64,000 nt of DNA from Bolinopsis microptera (taxonomy: Eukaryota; Ctenophora; Tentaculata; Lobata; Bolinopsidae). Of the stretch, positions 9,589 through 18,576 are shown piece by piece; the stretch's first letter is position 1; each line of letters begins with the position of its first letter. The stretch lies in assembly GCF_026151205.1 (NCBI RefSeq), contig NC_087079.1, positions 17,540,945-17,604,944 on the forward strand. The letters are read 5' to 3'. The notes under the pieces are model-generated. The model made no database searches, had not been told where the DNA came from, and worked only from the letters and a program-made list of their open reading frames with translations. The position numbers and the translations under genes were made by a program.

Positions 9589-12402
9589 TTAAATTTGTCT
9601 TTGAATATGTTGTAAAAGAAATCCCTTAAGCTTCTCGCACTCTTCTTTGTTATTGATACTAGGTTTAAATAAATTAATGTAGTAAGCTTCTGTCACTTTA
9701 CGTTTAATGGTGCTATATAAGTTAATTTCTAAAATATCGAAGGAAATATCTGGTTCTATGTTATCGTGAAACTCTGAATAATGAGCAGCCAACGCATTAT
9801 CAGGATAGGTTAAAGGCCTGTTGACTGCTCTTCGATGCTCTGAAAATCTATCGTGTGCTGTTCTACTCGTTTCCCCTATATATAGCTCTTGACATAATTT
9901 ACACGTAACTTTGTATATGACACATTTTGGTTTGCAGTCGTGATTTGTTGTGATGAGTGGACATATGATACAGTTTGGTATGGTGCAGTGTGGTTTGTCG
10001 TGTGGTCGTGATGAACATAAGATCTCTGAGAGTTTCTTACCTGGTGTGAATATGAATTTGACCGGTAAGTTGTGTGAGAGGGCAAATTGAGTGACTTCTT
10101 TGGAAAATGGCTCGTTGATGAATGGTAGAGTGCATGTTACGTGGTCGGTATCTTGTATGTTTGATGATGAAGGGTTATGACGTGTTGTAGGTGAGAGAGG
10201 GTGAAATCGTCCTGTTTTGTTTATACGTCGTGGGTCTTGGTAACCGTTGTTGACCAACAAGTTGTCTACTATCTTCATGGACTCTTCTTTATACTCTGGT
10301 GTTGATGAGCAAAAAGCAGCCGTTTTGTAGAAGTTCTTGATGGTTGCTACTTTAGTTCCCTCATTGTGGTGGCTGTTGGCGTGCAGTGTGATATTCTTTT
10401 TCTGCTTCTTTCTGTAGAATTTGTGGTGTAGTGTTCCCTGTTCGTCGATCTTTATCTGGGTGTCGAGGAATGGGGTGAAATCCTGACGGCTTTCCGGATA
10501 GTCAATTTCCCATTTGAGCAACTGGTCTGGGTCCTCGTTTGAGATGGACTCCACTATCCTCAGAGCTTCTTCTTTGGAGCTGGCTAGACTCCCGGCATCA
10601 TCCACGTATCTCCGGTAGAATGAGACGTGTAAATCAGTGTAAATCGATCTTCTCTCGAACATATATACTCGTACTATCGCTCCTATTGGTGATGGTTGGC
10701 ACCCCATGAAGAGACCAATTTTCTGGAGGTAGAGTCTTGAGTGATATGTAAAGTATGAGTTGGTGAAGACGAATTCAAGGATCTTGTGGATGTGCGTGAG
10801 TGTTAGACCCCAGGTGTCGAGGTCTTCCCAATGTTCTTCGGTGAGTGTAATGAGGTCTTGAATGCAGCCACTGATGTTGATGTTTGTGTACAGTGCTGTG
10901 ACGTCAGCTGTGAAGAATGAGAGACCTGAGAGTTGTTGATGTGACATGTTTTGAAGCTCTTCTAGGTGAGTGTGTATATTGCTCAGGTGAGATGGAACAT
11001 GATTAAGCAGAGGAGATAGAATAGATTTAACAATCCAAGCAAGCTTCTCAGAAGGGGAATTTATACAAGACACAATTGGACGTATTTTACAATTAGAAAT
11101 AATATCTACATCTGAAACTAAGACATTACAATCAAATTTATGAGTTTTCTGTATTAAATAAATAGTCGGTAGTTGGGTATTATGTGATTTAAATAAGTCT
11201 ACTGTTTTGCTGTCATAATTACACATCCTACTTATCTCTGTCCATAACACATTACTCTCAGTCTCTAGTCTCTCAGTAACCCTGTTGATGAGGCGGCTGT
11301 AGGAGACTTCTGAGGGGTTTGCTATTGGTTGGATCCGATTTTGTCGCGTGGTGGTAGGTGCAACGTAGGTGTACGCTTCTTGCGAGGTCATGTCTGACAG
11401 ATGTTTCTGCGTAATCTGCTGTTGTACTCCACTGCTCATAATCACAAACTCACCCCCCTTGTCGCTTCTCGAGAAGTGGAGTTCTTCTTTTCTTGCAATC
11501 AAGGATTTGAGTCCCTCCCGTTGTTTTGCTGTTAGGTTAGAGGGTACTTTACTGTGTTCTAATCTGGTGTTAATGATGTAACACAGTTGGCGGAGGTGAT
11601 GTTCCATGGCGAGGTTGGTGGTGGGTGGAGCACCAGCAAACGGTCGTTGAAATGGCACGTTTTTCGACTTAATAAATGCGAAGCTGGTCGGGCATGTATC
11701 ATCTGGGATCTCATCTGAAAAACAGGTTTTCCAGCGGAGCCGGTAGGCGGTCTGAGCAAGGCTGATCTGCACATCTTTCTTGAGGCGTTCATCTACTCGG
11801 GGTGCTAGGGCGAACTTGGGGCCTAAGCTGAGGACGTTAGTCTCATTCTCGTTGAGGACAACGCCTACCGCAGATACTTTGCTGCTAGGTGGCTCGATGG
11901 TAGAGGTGGAGTCGTGTGACACATTAGACTGATAGGTGTGGGTGGGAGTACTGAGAGCATTAAACTTATGAATCAATCTCTGTTTAGATGACTCCTTAAC
12001 ATCGTGGTTGTTATCACTAAACATTTGACATATTTCATAAAACTCTGGTCTCCCAGACAGTCTACATTTTAACAAATAAATGTTTTGTTTACAATTATCG
12101 ATCTTATAATATAAGTCATCAATGCACTGATTCAGTGAGTGGGTATATAATTTATTTACATAATAATTTAAAAAGTTAGGTAGTTTCACAGGAAAAAGAA
12201 TATTAATGTTAAGATGAACTGAGTTCGAAATAAATTTAGGAATTAAATGGCAATGTTTACAATGTTTTAGAAAATTCAGTTTTTGTTCGTAGGATTTTAG
12301 GTGTTCACCGAAGGATATAAGATCTTTTGCGGAACTGAAGGTTTCCCGGTCGAGGTTAAGAAATATCAAATAACGGAGTAGTTCGCTGTTTATTAGTCTC
12401 AT
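9589..12402 (-). CDS. Penelope-like reverse transcriptase with GIY-YIG endonuclease, copy B
   Basis: A 937-aa protein identical in sequence to copies A and E, offset from A by exactly 3,117 bp, with the same RT (YVDD 599-602) and GIY-YIG (YIGETSR 841-847) domains. It is intact. The perfect identity says the units were made in one event or homogenised very recently, unless an assembly has duplicated them. Confidence 0.92.
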   Translation of the reverse strand: MRLINSELLRYLIFLNLDRETFSSAKDLISFGEHLKSYEQKLNFLKHCKHCHLIPKFISNSVHLNINILFPVKLPNFLNYYVNKLYTHSLNQCIDDLYYKIDNCKQNIYLLKCRLSGRPEFYEICQMFSDNNHDVKESSKQRLIHKFNALSTPTHTYQSNVSHDSTSTIEPPSSKVSAVGVVLNENETNVLSLGPKFALAPRVDERLKKDVQISLAQTAYRLRWKTCFSDEIPDDTCPTSFAFIKSKNVPFQRPFAGAPPTTNLAMEHHLRQLCYIINTRLEHSKVPSNLTAKQREGLKSLIARKEELHFSRSDKGGEFVIMSSGVQQQITQKHLSDMTSQEAYTYVAPTTTRQNRIQPIANPSEVSYSRLINRVTERLETESNVLWTEISRMCNYDSKTVDLFKSHNTQLPTIYLIQKTHKFDCNVLVSDVDIISNCKIRPIVSCINSPSEKLAWIVKSILSPLLNHVPSHLSNIHTHLEELQNMSHQQLSGLSFFTADVTALYTNINISGCIQDLITLTEEHWEDLDTWGLTLTHIHKILEFVFTNSYFTYHSRLYLQKIGLFMGCQPSPIGAIVRVYMFERRSIYTDLHVSFYRRYVDDAGSLASSKEEALRIVESISNEDPDQLLKWEIDYPESRQDFTPFLDTQIKIDEQGTLHHKFYRKKQKKNITLHANSHHNEGTKVATIKNFYKTAAFCSSTPEYKEESMKIVDNLLVNNGYQDPRRINKTGRFHPLSPTTRHNPSSSNIQDTDHVTCTLPFINEPFSKEVTQFALSHNLPVKFIFTPGKKLSEILCSSRPHDKPHCTIPNCIICPLITTNHDCKPKCVIYKVTCKLCQELYIGETSRTAHDRFSEHRRAVNRPLTYPDNALAAHYSEFHDNIEPDISFDILEINLYSTIKRKVTEAYYINLFKPSINNKEECEKLKGFLLQHIQRQI

Positions 12403-12705
12403 GATTGAAATACTGATATCTGGATATTATCCGGTTAGAAGAGACAAGGACAAGTGAAACAAGGAAGTTAGGAGTAAGGGCAAATTTTCGGCGTCAACGC
12501 CATCTTCAGGCTAAAATTGTTATAAATGTTAGTATATAATAAATGCTTCTATACTAGTTAAAATGCTAAATTAAAATTACACACACTGAATACAGGTTAC
12601 ATCAAATGGTATTGTACATTACATTGAAAATAGTGATGTACACACGTTTTACACTCTGTTCAAGTACATAATATCTACTGAACAACAGGGTCGTGTGCTA
12701 TTTAT
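12403..12705 (-). repeat. Penelope inter-ORF spacer / pseudo-LTR
   Basis: Third exact minus-strand copy of the 303-bp spacer, between copy B and truncated copy C. Confidence 0.8.
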
Positions 12706-13690
12706 TTAAATTTGTCTTTGAATATGTTGTAAAAGAAATCCCTTAAGCTTCTCGCACTCTTCTTTGTTATTGATACTAGGTTTAAATAAATTAATGTAGT
12801 AAGCTTCTGTCACTTTACGTTTAATGGTGCTATATAAGTTAATTTCTAAAATATCGAAGGAAATATCTGGTTCTATGTTATCGTGAAACTCTGAATAATG
12901 AGCAGCCAACGCATTATCAGGATAGGTTAAAGGCCTGTTGACTGCTCTTCGATGCTCTGAAAATCTATCGTGTGCTGTTCTACTCGTTTCCCCTATATAT
13001 AGCTCTTGACATAATTTACACGTAACTTTGTATATGACACATTTTGGTTTGCAGTCGTGATTTGTTGTGATGAGTGGACATATGATACAGTTTGGTATGG
13101 TGCAGTGTGGTTTGTCGTGTGGTCGTGATGAACATAAGATCTCTGAGAGTTTCTTACCTGGTGTGAATATGAATTTGACCGGTAAGTTGTGTGAGAGGGC
13201 AAATTGAGTGACTTCTTTGGAAAATGGCTCGTTGATGAATGGTAGAGTGCATGTTACGTGGTCGGTATCTTGTATGTTTGATGATGAAGGGTTATGACGT
13301 GTTGTAGGTGAGAGAGGGTGAAATCGTCCTGTTTTGTTTATACGTCGTGGGTCTTGGTAACCGTTGTTGACCAACAAGTTGTCTACTATCTTCATGGACT
13401 CTTCTTTATACTCTGGTGTTGATGAGCAAAAAGCAGCCGTTTTGTAGAAGTTCTTGATGGTTGCTACTTTAGTTCCCTCATTGTGGTGGCTGTTGGCGTG
13501 CAGTGTGATATTCTTTTTCTGCTTCTTTCTGTAGAATTTGTGGTGTAGTGTTCCCTGTTCGTCGATCTTTATCTGGGTGTCGAGGAATGGGGTGAAATCC
13601 TGACGGCTTTCCGGATAGTCAATTTCCCATTTGAGCAACTGGTCTGGGTCCTCGTTTGAGATGGACTCCACTATCCTCAGAGCTTCTTCT
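12706..13690 (-). pseudogene. 5'-truncated Penelope ORF, copy C (GIY-YIG end only)
   Basis: Retains roughly the last 328 codons of the Penelope protein, from within EEALRIVESISNEDPDQLL to the normal stop. It has the GIY-YIG nuclease but lacks RT motifs A, B and the YVDD box. It ends at the head-to-head junction. Confidence 0.88.
13686..13690. other. Head-to-head inversion junction with 5-nt microhomology
   Basis: CTTCT is shared by the interior of the minus copy (compare 7447-7455) and of the plus copy (compare 16803-16808). Left of it the sequence matches minus-strand copies; right of it, plus-strand copies. The palindrome AGCTTCT-TCTG-AGAAGCT surrounds the join. Microhomology joins of this kind are expected when two cDNA ends made at one target are linked. 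Confidence 0.8.
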
Positions 13691-15151
13691 GAGAAGCTTG
13701 CTTGGATTGTTAAATCTATTCTATCTCCTCTGCTTAATCATGTTCCATCTCACCTGAGCAATATACACACTCACCTAGAAGAGCTTCAAAACATGTCACA
13801 TCAACAACTCTCAGGTCTCTCATTCTTCACAGCTGACGTCACAGCACTGTACACAAACATCAACATCAGTGGCTGCATTCAAGACCTCATTACACTCACC
13901 GAAGAACATTGGGAAGACCTCGACACCTGGGGTCTAACACTCACGCACATCCACAAGATCCTTGAATTCGTCTTCACCAACTCATACTTTACATATCACT
14001 CAAGACTCTACCTCCAGAAAATTGGTCTCTTCATGGGGTGCCAACCATCACCAATAGGAGCGATAGTACGAGTATATATGTTCGAGAGAAGATCGATTTA
14101 CACTGATTTACACGTCTCATTCTACCGGAGATACGTGGATGATGCCGGGAGTCTAGCCAGCTCCAAAGAAGAAGCTCTGAGGATAGTGGAGTCCATCTCA
14201 AACGAGGACCCAGACCAGTTGCTCAAATGGGAAATTGACTATCCGGAAAGCCGTCAGGATTTCACCCCATTCCTCGACACCCAGATAAAGATCGACGAAC
14301 AGGGAACACTACACCACAAATTCTACAGAAAGAAGCAGAAAAAGAATATCACACTGCACGCCAACAGCCACCACAATGAGGGAACTAAAGTAGCAACCAT
14401 CAAGAACTTCTACAAAACGGCTGCTTTTTGCTCATCAACACCAGAGTATAAAGAAGAGTCCATGAAGATAGTAGACAACTTGTTGGTCAACAACGGTTAC
14501 CAAGACCCACGACGTATAAACAAAACAGGACGATTTCACCCTCTCTCACCTACAACACGTCATAACCCTTCATCATCAAACATACAAGATACCGACCACG
14601 TAACATGCACTCTACCATTCATCAACGAGCCATTTTCCAAAGAAGTCACTCAATTTGCCCTCTCACACAACTTACCGGTCAAATTCATATTCACACCAGG
14701 TAAGAAACTCTCAGAGATCTTATGTTCATCACGACCACACGACAAACCACACTGCACCATACCAAACTGTATCATATGTCCACTCATCACAACAAATCAC
14801 GACTGCAAACCAAAATGTGTCATATACAAAGTTACGTGTAAATTATGTCAAGAGCTATATATAGGGGAAACGAGTAGAACAGCACACGATAGATTTTCAG
14901 AGCATCGAAGAGCAGTCAACAGGCCTTTAACCTATCCTGATAATGCGTTGGCTGCTCATTATTCAGAGTTTCACGATAACATAGAACCAGATATTTCCTT
15001 CGATATTTTAGAAATTAACTTATATAGCACCATTAAACGTAAAGTGACAGAAGCTTACTACATTAATTTATTTAAACCTAGTATCAATAACAAAGAAGAG
15101 TGCGAGAAGCTTAAGGGATTTCTTTTACAACATATTCAAAGACAAATTTAA
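13686..15151 (+). pseudogene. 5'-truncated Penelope ORF, copy D
   Basis: Holds the last ~487 codons of the Penelope protein, from SEKLAWIVKS to the stop. RT motifs A and B, YVDD and the GIY-YIG domain are kept, but about 450 N-terminal residues are lost. The frame happens to run 5' across the junction into antisense copy-C sequence, making a chimeric open frame without biological support. Confidence 0.88.
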
Positions 15152-15454
15152 ATAAATAGCACACGACCCTGTTGTTCAGTAGATATTATGTACTTGAACA
15201 GAGTGTAAAACGTGTGTACATCACTATTTTCAATGTAATGTACAATACCATTTGATGTAACCTGTATTCAGTGTGTGTAATTTTAATTTAGCATTTTAAC
15301 TAGTATAGAAGCATTTATTATATACTAACATTTATAACAATTTTAGCCTGAAGATGGCGTTGACGCCGAAAATTTGCCCTTACTCCTAACTTCCTTGTTT
15401 CACTTGTCCTTGTCTCTTCTAACCGGATAATATCCAGATATCAGTATTTCAATC
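15152..15454 (+). repeat. Penelope inter-ORF spacer / pseudo-LTR (plus arm)
   Basis: Plus-strand copy of the 303-bp spacer. Near its centre it contains CTGAAGA, then a GGCG-TTGA-CGCC hairpin, then GAAA. Confidence 0.8.
15348..15371 (+). ncRNA. Hammerhead-core-like motif in Penelope spacer
   Basis: CTGAAGA (15348-15354) matches the hammerhead CUGANGA box and GAAA (15368-15371) the second core box; GGCG/CGCC around a TTGA loop would be helix II. Hammerhead ribozymes have been described in Penelope-like elements. Here an extra T sits between CUGAAGA and helix II, and I could not build convincing helices I and III. It is therefore more likely a degenerate or family-conserved relic than an active ribozyme. 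The same motif occurs in all five spacers. Confidence 0.35.
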
Positions 15455-18268
15455 ATGAGACTAATAAACAGCGAACTACTCCGTTATTTGATATTTCTTA
15501 ACCTCGACCGGGAAACCTTCAGTTCCGCAAAAGATCTTATATCCTTCGGTGAACACCTAAAATCCTACGAACAAAAACTGAATTTTCTAAAACATTGTAA
15601 ACATTGCCATTTAATTCCTAAATTTATTTCGAACTCAGTTCATCTTAACATTAATATTCTTTTTCCTGTGAAACTACCTAACTTTTTAAATTATTATGTA
15701 AATAAATTATATACCCACTCACTGAATCAGTGCATTGATGACTTATATTATAAGATCGATAATTGTAAACAAAACATTTATTTGTTAAAATGTAGACTGT
15801 CTGGGAGACCAGAGTTTTATGAAATATGTCAAATGTTTAGTGATAACAACCACGATGTTAAGGAGTCATCTAAACAGAGATTGATTCATAAGTTTAATGC
15901 TCTCAGTACTCCCACCCACACCTATCAGTCTAATGTGTCACACGACTCCACCTCTACCATCGAGCCACCTAGCAGCAAAGTATCTGCGGTAGGCGTTGTC
16001 CTCAACGAGAATGAGACTAACGTCCTCAGCTTAGGCCCCAAGTTCGCCCTAGCACCCCGAGTAGATGAACGCCTCAAGAAAGATGTGCAGATCAGCCTTG
16101 CTCAGACCGCCTACCGGCTCCGCTGGAAAACCTGTTTTTCAGATGAGATCCCAGATGATACATGCCCGACCAGCTTCGCATTTATTAAGTCGAAAAACGT
16201 GCCATTTCAACGACCGTTTGCTGGTGCTCCACCCACCACCAACCTCGCCATGGAACATCACCTCCGCCAACTGTGTTACATCATTAACACCAGATTAGAA
16301 CACAGTAAAGTACCCTCTAACCTAACAGCAAAACAACGGGAGGGACTCAAATCCTTGATTGCAAGAAAAGAAGAACTCCACTTCTCGAGAAGCGACAAGG
16401 GGGGTGAGTTTGTGATTATGAGCAGTGGAGTACAACAGCAGATTACGCAGAAACATCTGTCAGACATGACCTCGCAAGAAGCGTACACCTACGTTGCACC
16501 TACCACCACGCGACAAAATCGGATCCAACCAATAGCAAACCCCTCAGAAGTCTCCTACAGCCGCCTCATCAACAGGGTTACTGAGAGACTAGAGACTGAG
16601 AGTAATGTGTTATGGACAGAGATAAGTAGGATGTGTAATTATGACAGCAAAACAGTAGACTTATTTAAATCACATAATACCCAACTACCGACTATTTATT
16701 TAATACAGAAAACTCATAAATTTGATTGTAATGTCTTAGTTTCAGATGTAGATATTATTTCTAATTGTAAAATACGTCCAATTGTGTCTTGTATAAATTC
16801 CCCTTCTGAGAAGCTTGCTTGGATTGTTAAATCTATTCTATCTCCTCTGCTTAATCATGTTCCATCTCACCTGAGCAATATACACACTCACCTAGAAGAG
16901 CTTCAAAACATGTCACATCAACAACTCTCAGGTCTCTCATTCTTCACAGCTGACGTCACAGCACTGTACACAAACATCAACATCAGTGGCTGCATTCAAG
17001 ACCTCATTACACTCACCGAAGAACATTGGGAAGACCTCGACACCTGGGGTCTAACACTCACGCACATCCACAAGATCCTTGAATTCGTCTTCACCAACTC
17101 ATACTTTACATATCACTCAAGACTCTACCTCCAGAAAATTGGTCTCTTCATGGGGTGCCAACCATCACCAATAGGAGCGATAGTACGAGTATATATGTTC
17201 GAGAGAAGATCGATTTACACTGATTTACACGTCTCATTCTACCGGAGATACGTGGATGATGCCGGGAGTCTAGCCAGCTCCAAAGAAGAAGCTCTGAGGA
17301 TAGTGGAGTCCATCTCAAACGAGGACCCAGACCAGTTGCTCAAATGGGAAATTGACTATCCGGAAAGCCGTCAGGATTTCACCCCATTCCTCGACACCCA
17401 GATAAAGATCGACGAACAGGGAACACTACACCACAAATTCTACAGAAAGAAGCAGAAAAAGAATATCACACTGCACGCCAACAGCCACCACAATGAGGGA
17501 ACTAAAGTAGCAACCATCAAGAACTTCTACAAAACGGCTGCTTTTTGCTCATCAACACCAGAGTATAAAGAAGAGTCCATGAAGATAGTAGACAACTTGT
17601 TGGTCAACAACGGTTACCAAGACCCACGACGTATAAACAAAACAGGACGATTTCACCCTCTCTCACCTACAACACGTCATAACCCTTCATCATCAAACAT
17701 ACAAGATACCGACCACGTAACATGCACTCTACCATTCATCAACGAGCCATTTTCCAAAGAAGTCACTCAATTTGCCCTCTCACACAACTTACCGGTCAAA
17801 TTCATATTCACACCAGGTAAGAAACTCTCAGAGATCTTATGTTCATCACGACCACACGACAAACCACACTGCACCATACCAAACTGTATCATATGTCCAC
17901 TCATCACAACAAATCACGACTGCAAACCAAAATGTGTCATATACAAAGTTACGTGTAAATTATGTCAAGAGCTATATATAGGGGAAACGAGTAGAACAGC
18001 ACACGATAGATTTTCAGAGCATCGAAGAGCAGTCAACAGGCCTTTAACCTATCCTGATAATGCGTTGGCTGCTCATTATTCAGAGTTTCACGATAACATA
18101 GAACCAGATATTTCCTTCGATATTTTAGAAATTAACTTATATAGCACCATTAAACGTAAAGTGACAGAAGCTTACTACATTAATTTATTTAAACCTAGTA
18201 TCAATAACAAAGAAGAGTGCGAGAAGCTTAAGGGATTTCTTTTACAACATATTCAAAGACAAATTTAA
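15455..18268 (+). CDS. Penelope-like reverse transcriptase with GIY-YIG endonuclease, copy E
   Basis: A 937-aa protein, identical to copies A and B but on the plus strand. RRYVDD starts at about 17243 (YVDD residues 599-602) and the GIY-YIG box YIGETSR lies at residues 841-847. Of the three full copies it is the only one in the right arm. Its own 5' flank (15152-15454) and 3' flank (18269-18564) are both spacer sequence, so this unit alone has a pseudo-LTR on each side. Confidence 0.92.
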   Translation: MRLINSELLRYLIFLNLDRETFSSAKDLISFGEHLKSYEQKLNFLKHCKHCHLIPKFISNSVHLNINILFPVKLPNFLNYYVNKLYTHSLNQCIDDLYYKIDNCKQNIYLLKCRLSGRPEFYEICQMFSDNNHDVKESSKQRLIHKFNALSTPTHTYQSNVSHDSTSTIEPPSSKVSAVGVVLNENETNVLSLGPKFALAPRVDERLKKDVQISLAQTAYRLRWKTCFSDEIPDDTCPTSFAFIKSKNVPFQRPFAGAPPTTNLAMEHHLRQLCYIINTRLEHSKVPSNLTAKQREGLKSLIARKEELHFSRSDKGGEFVIMSSGVQQQITQKHLSDMTSQEAYTYVAPTTTRQNRIQPIANPSEVSYSRLINRVTERLETESNVLWTEISRMCNYDSKTVDLFKSHNTQLPTIYLIQKTHKFDCNVLVSDVDIISNCKIRPIVSCINSPSEKLAWIVKSILSPLLNHVPSHLSNIHTHLEELQNMSHQQLSGLSFFTADVTALYTNINISGCIQDLITLTEEHWEDLDTWGLTLTHIHKILEFVFTNSYFTYHSRLYLQKIGLFMGCQPSPIGAIVRVYMFERRSIYTDLHVSFYRRYVDDAGSLASSKEEALRIVESISNEDPDQLLKWEIDYPESRQDFTPFLDTQIKIDEQGTLHHKFYRKKQKKNITLHANSHHNEGTKVATIKNFYKTAAFCSSTPEYKEESMKIVDNLLVNNGYQDPRRINKTGRFHPLSPTTRHNPSSSNIQDTDHVTCTLPFINEPFSKEVTQFALSHNLPVKFIFTPGKKLSEILCSSRPHDKPHCTIPNCIICPLITTNHDCKPKCVIYKVTCKLCQELYIGETSRTAHDRFSEHRRAVNRPLTYPDNALAAHYSEFHDNIEPDISFDILEINLYSTIKRKVTEAYYINLFKPSINNKEECEKLKGFLLQHIQRQI

Positions 18269-18564
18269 ATAAATAGCACACGACCCTGTTGTTCAGTAGA
18301 TATTATGTACTTGAACAGAGTGTAAAACGTGTGTACATCACTATTTTCAATGTAATGTACAATACCATTTGATGTAACCTGTATTCAGTGTGTGTAATTT
18401 TAATTTAGCATTTTAACTAGTATAGAAGCATTTATTATATACTAACATTTATAACAATTTTAGCCTGAAGATGGCGTTGACGCCGAAAATTTGCCCTTAC
18501 TCCTAACTTCCTTGTTTCACTTGTCCTTGTCTCTTCTAACCGGATAATATCCAGATATCAGTAT
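18269..18564 (+). repeat. Penelope spacer at right array edge (3' end of right arm)
   Basis: First 296 of the 303 spacer bases; it stops at CCAGATATCAGTAT and is followed at once by the target duplication. The left arm ends about 42 nt further into the next unit, so the two arms do not share one 3' end. Confidence 0.8.
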
Positions 18565-18576
18565 ATCAAGGGTGTC
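18565..18576. repeat. Target-site duplication, right copy, of Penelope array
   Basis: ATCAAGGGTGTC, identical to 6122-6133. In ORF2 it encodes D-T-L-D on the minus strand. Confidence 0.85.

Larger units (their letters stand above)
6134..18564. mobile_element. Penelope-like element array: two tandem arms joined head to head
   Basis: A 12,431-bp block lies between two copies of one 12-bp target duplication. From left to right it holds 35 bp of an ORF start and a 303-bp spacer; full copy A (minus), spacer; full copy B (minus), spacer; 5'-truncated copy C (minus); an inversion junction at 13686-13690; 5'-truncated copy D (plus), spacer; full copy E (plus); and 296 bp of spacer. The repeat period is 3,117 bp. 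Predicted proteins of A, B and E are identical. Tandem units give each copy flanking pseudo-LTRs, as is usual in Penelope elements. Both outward ends are element 3' ends. Confidence 0.9.

Noticed and set aside
13631-15151. 506-codon open frame starting in antisense Penelope sequence
   Set aside because: Chimera across the head-to-head junction; its first ~19 codons are antisense to copy C and lack a sensible start.
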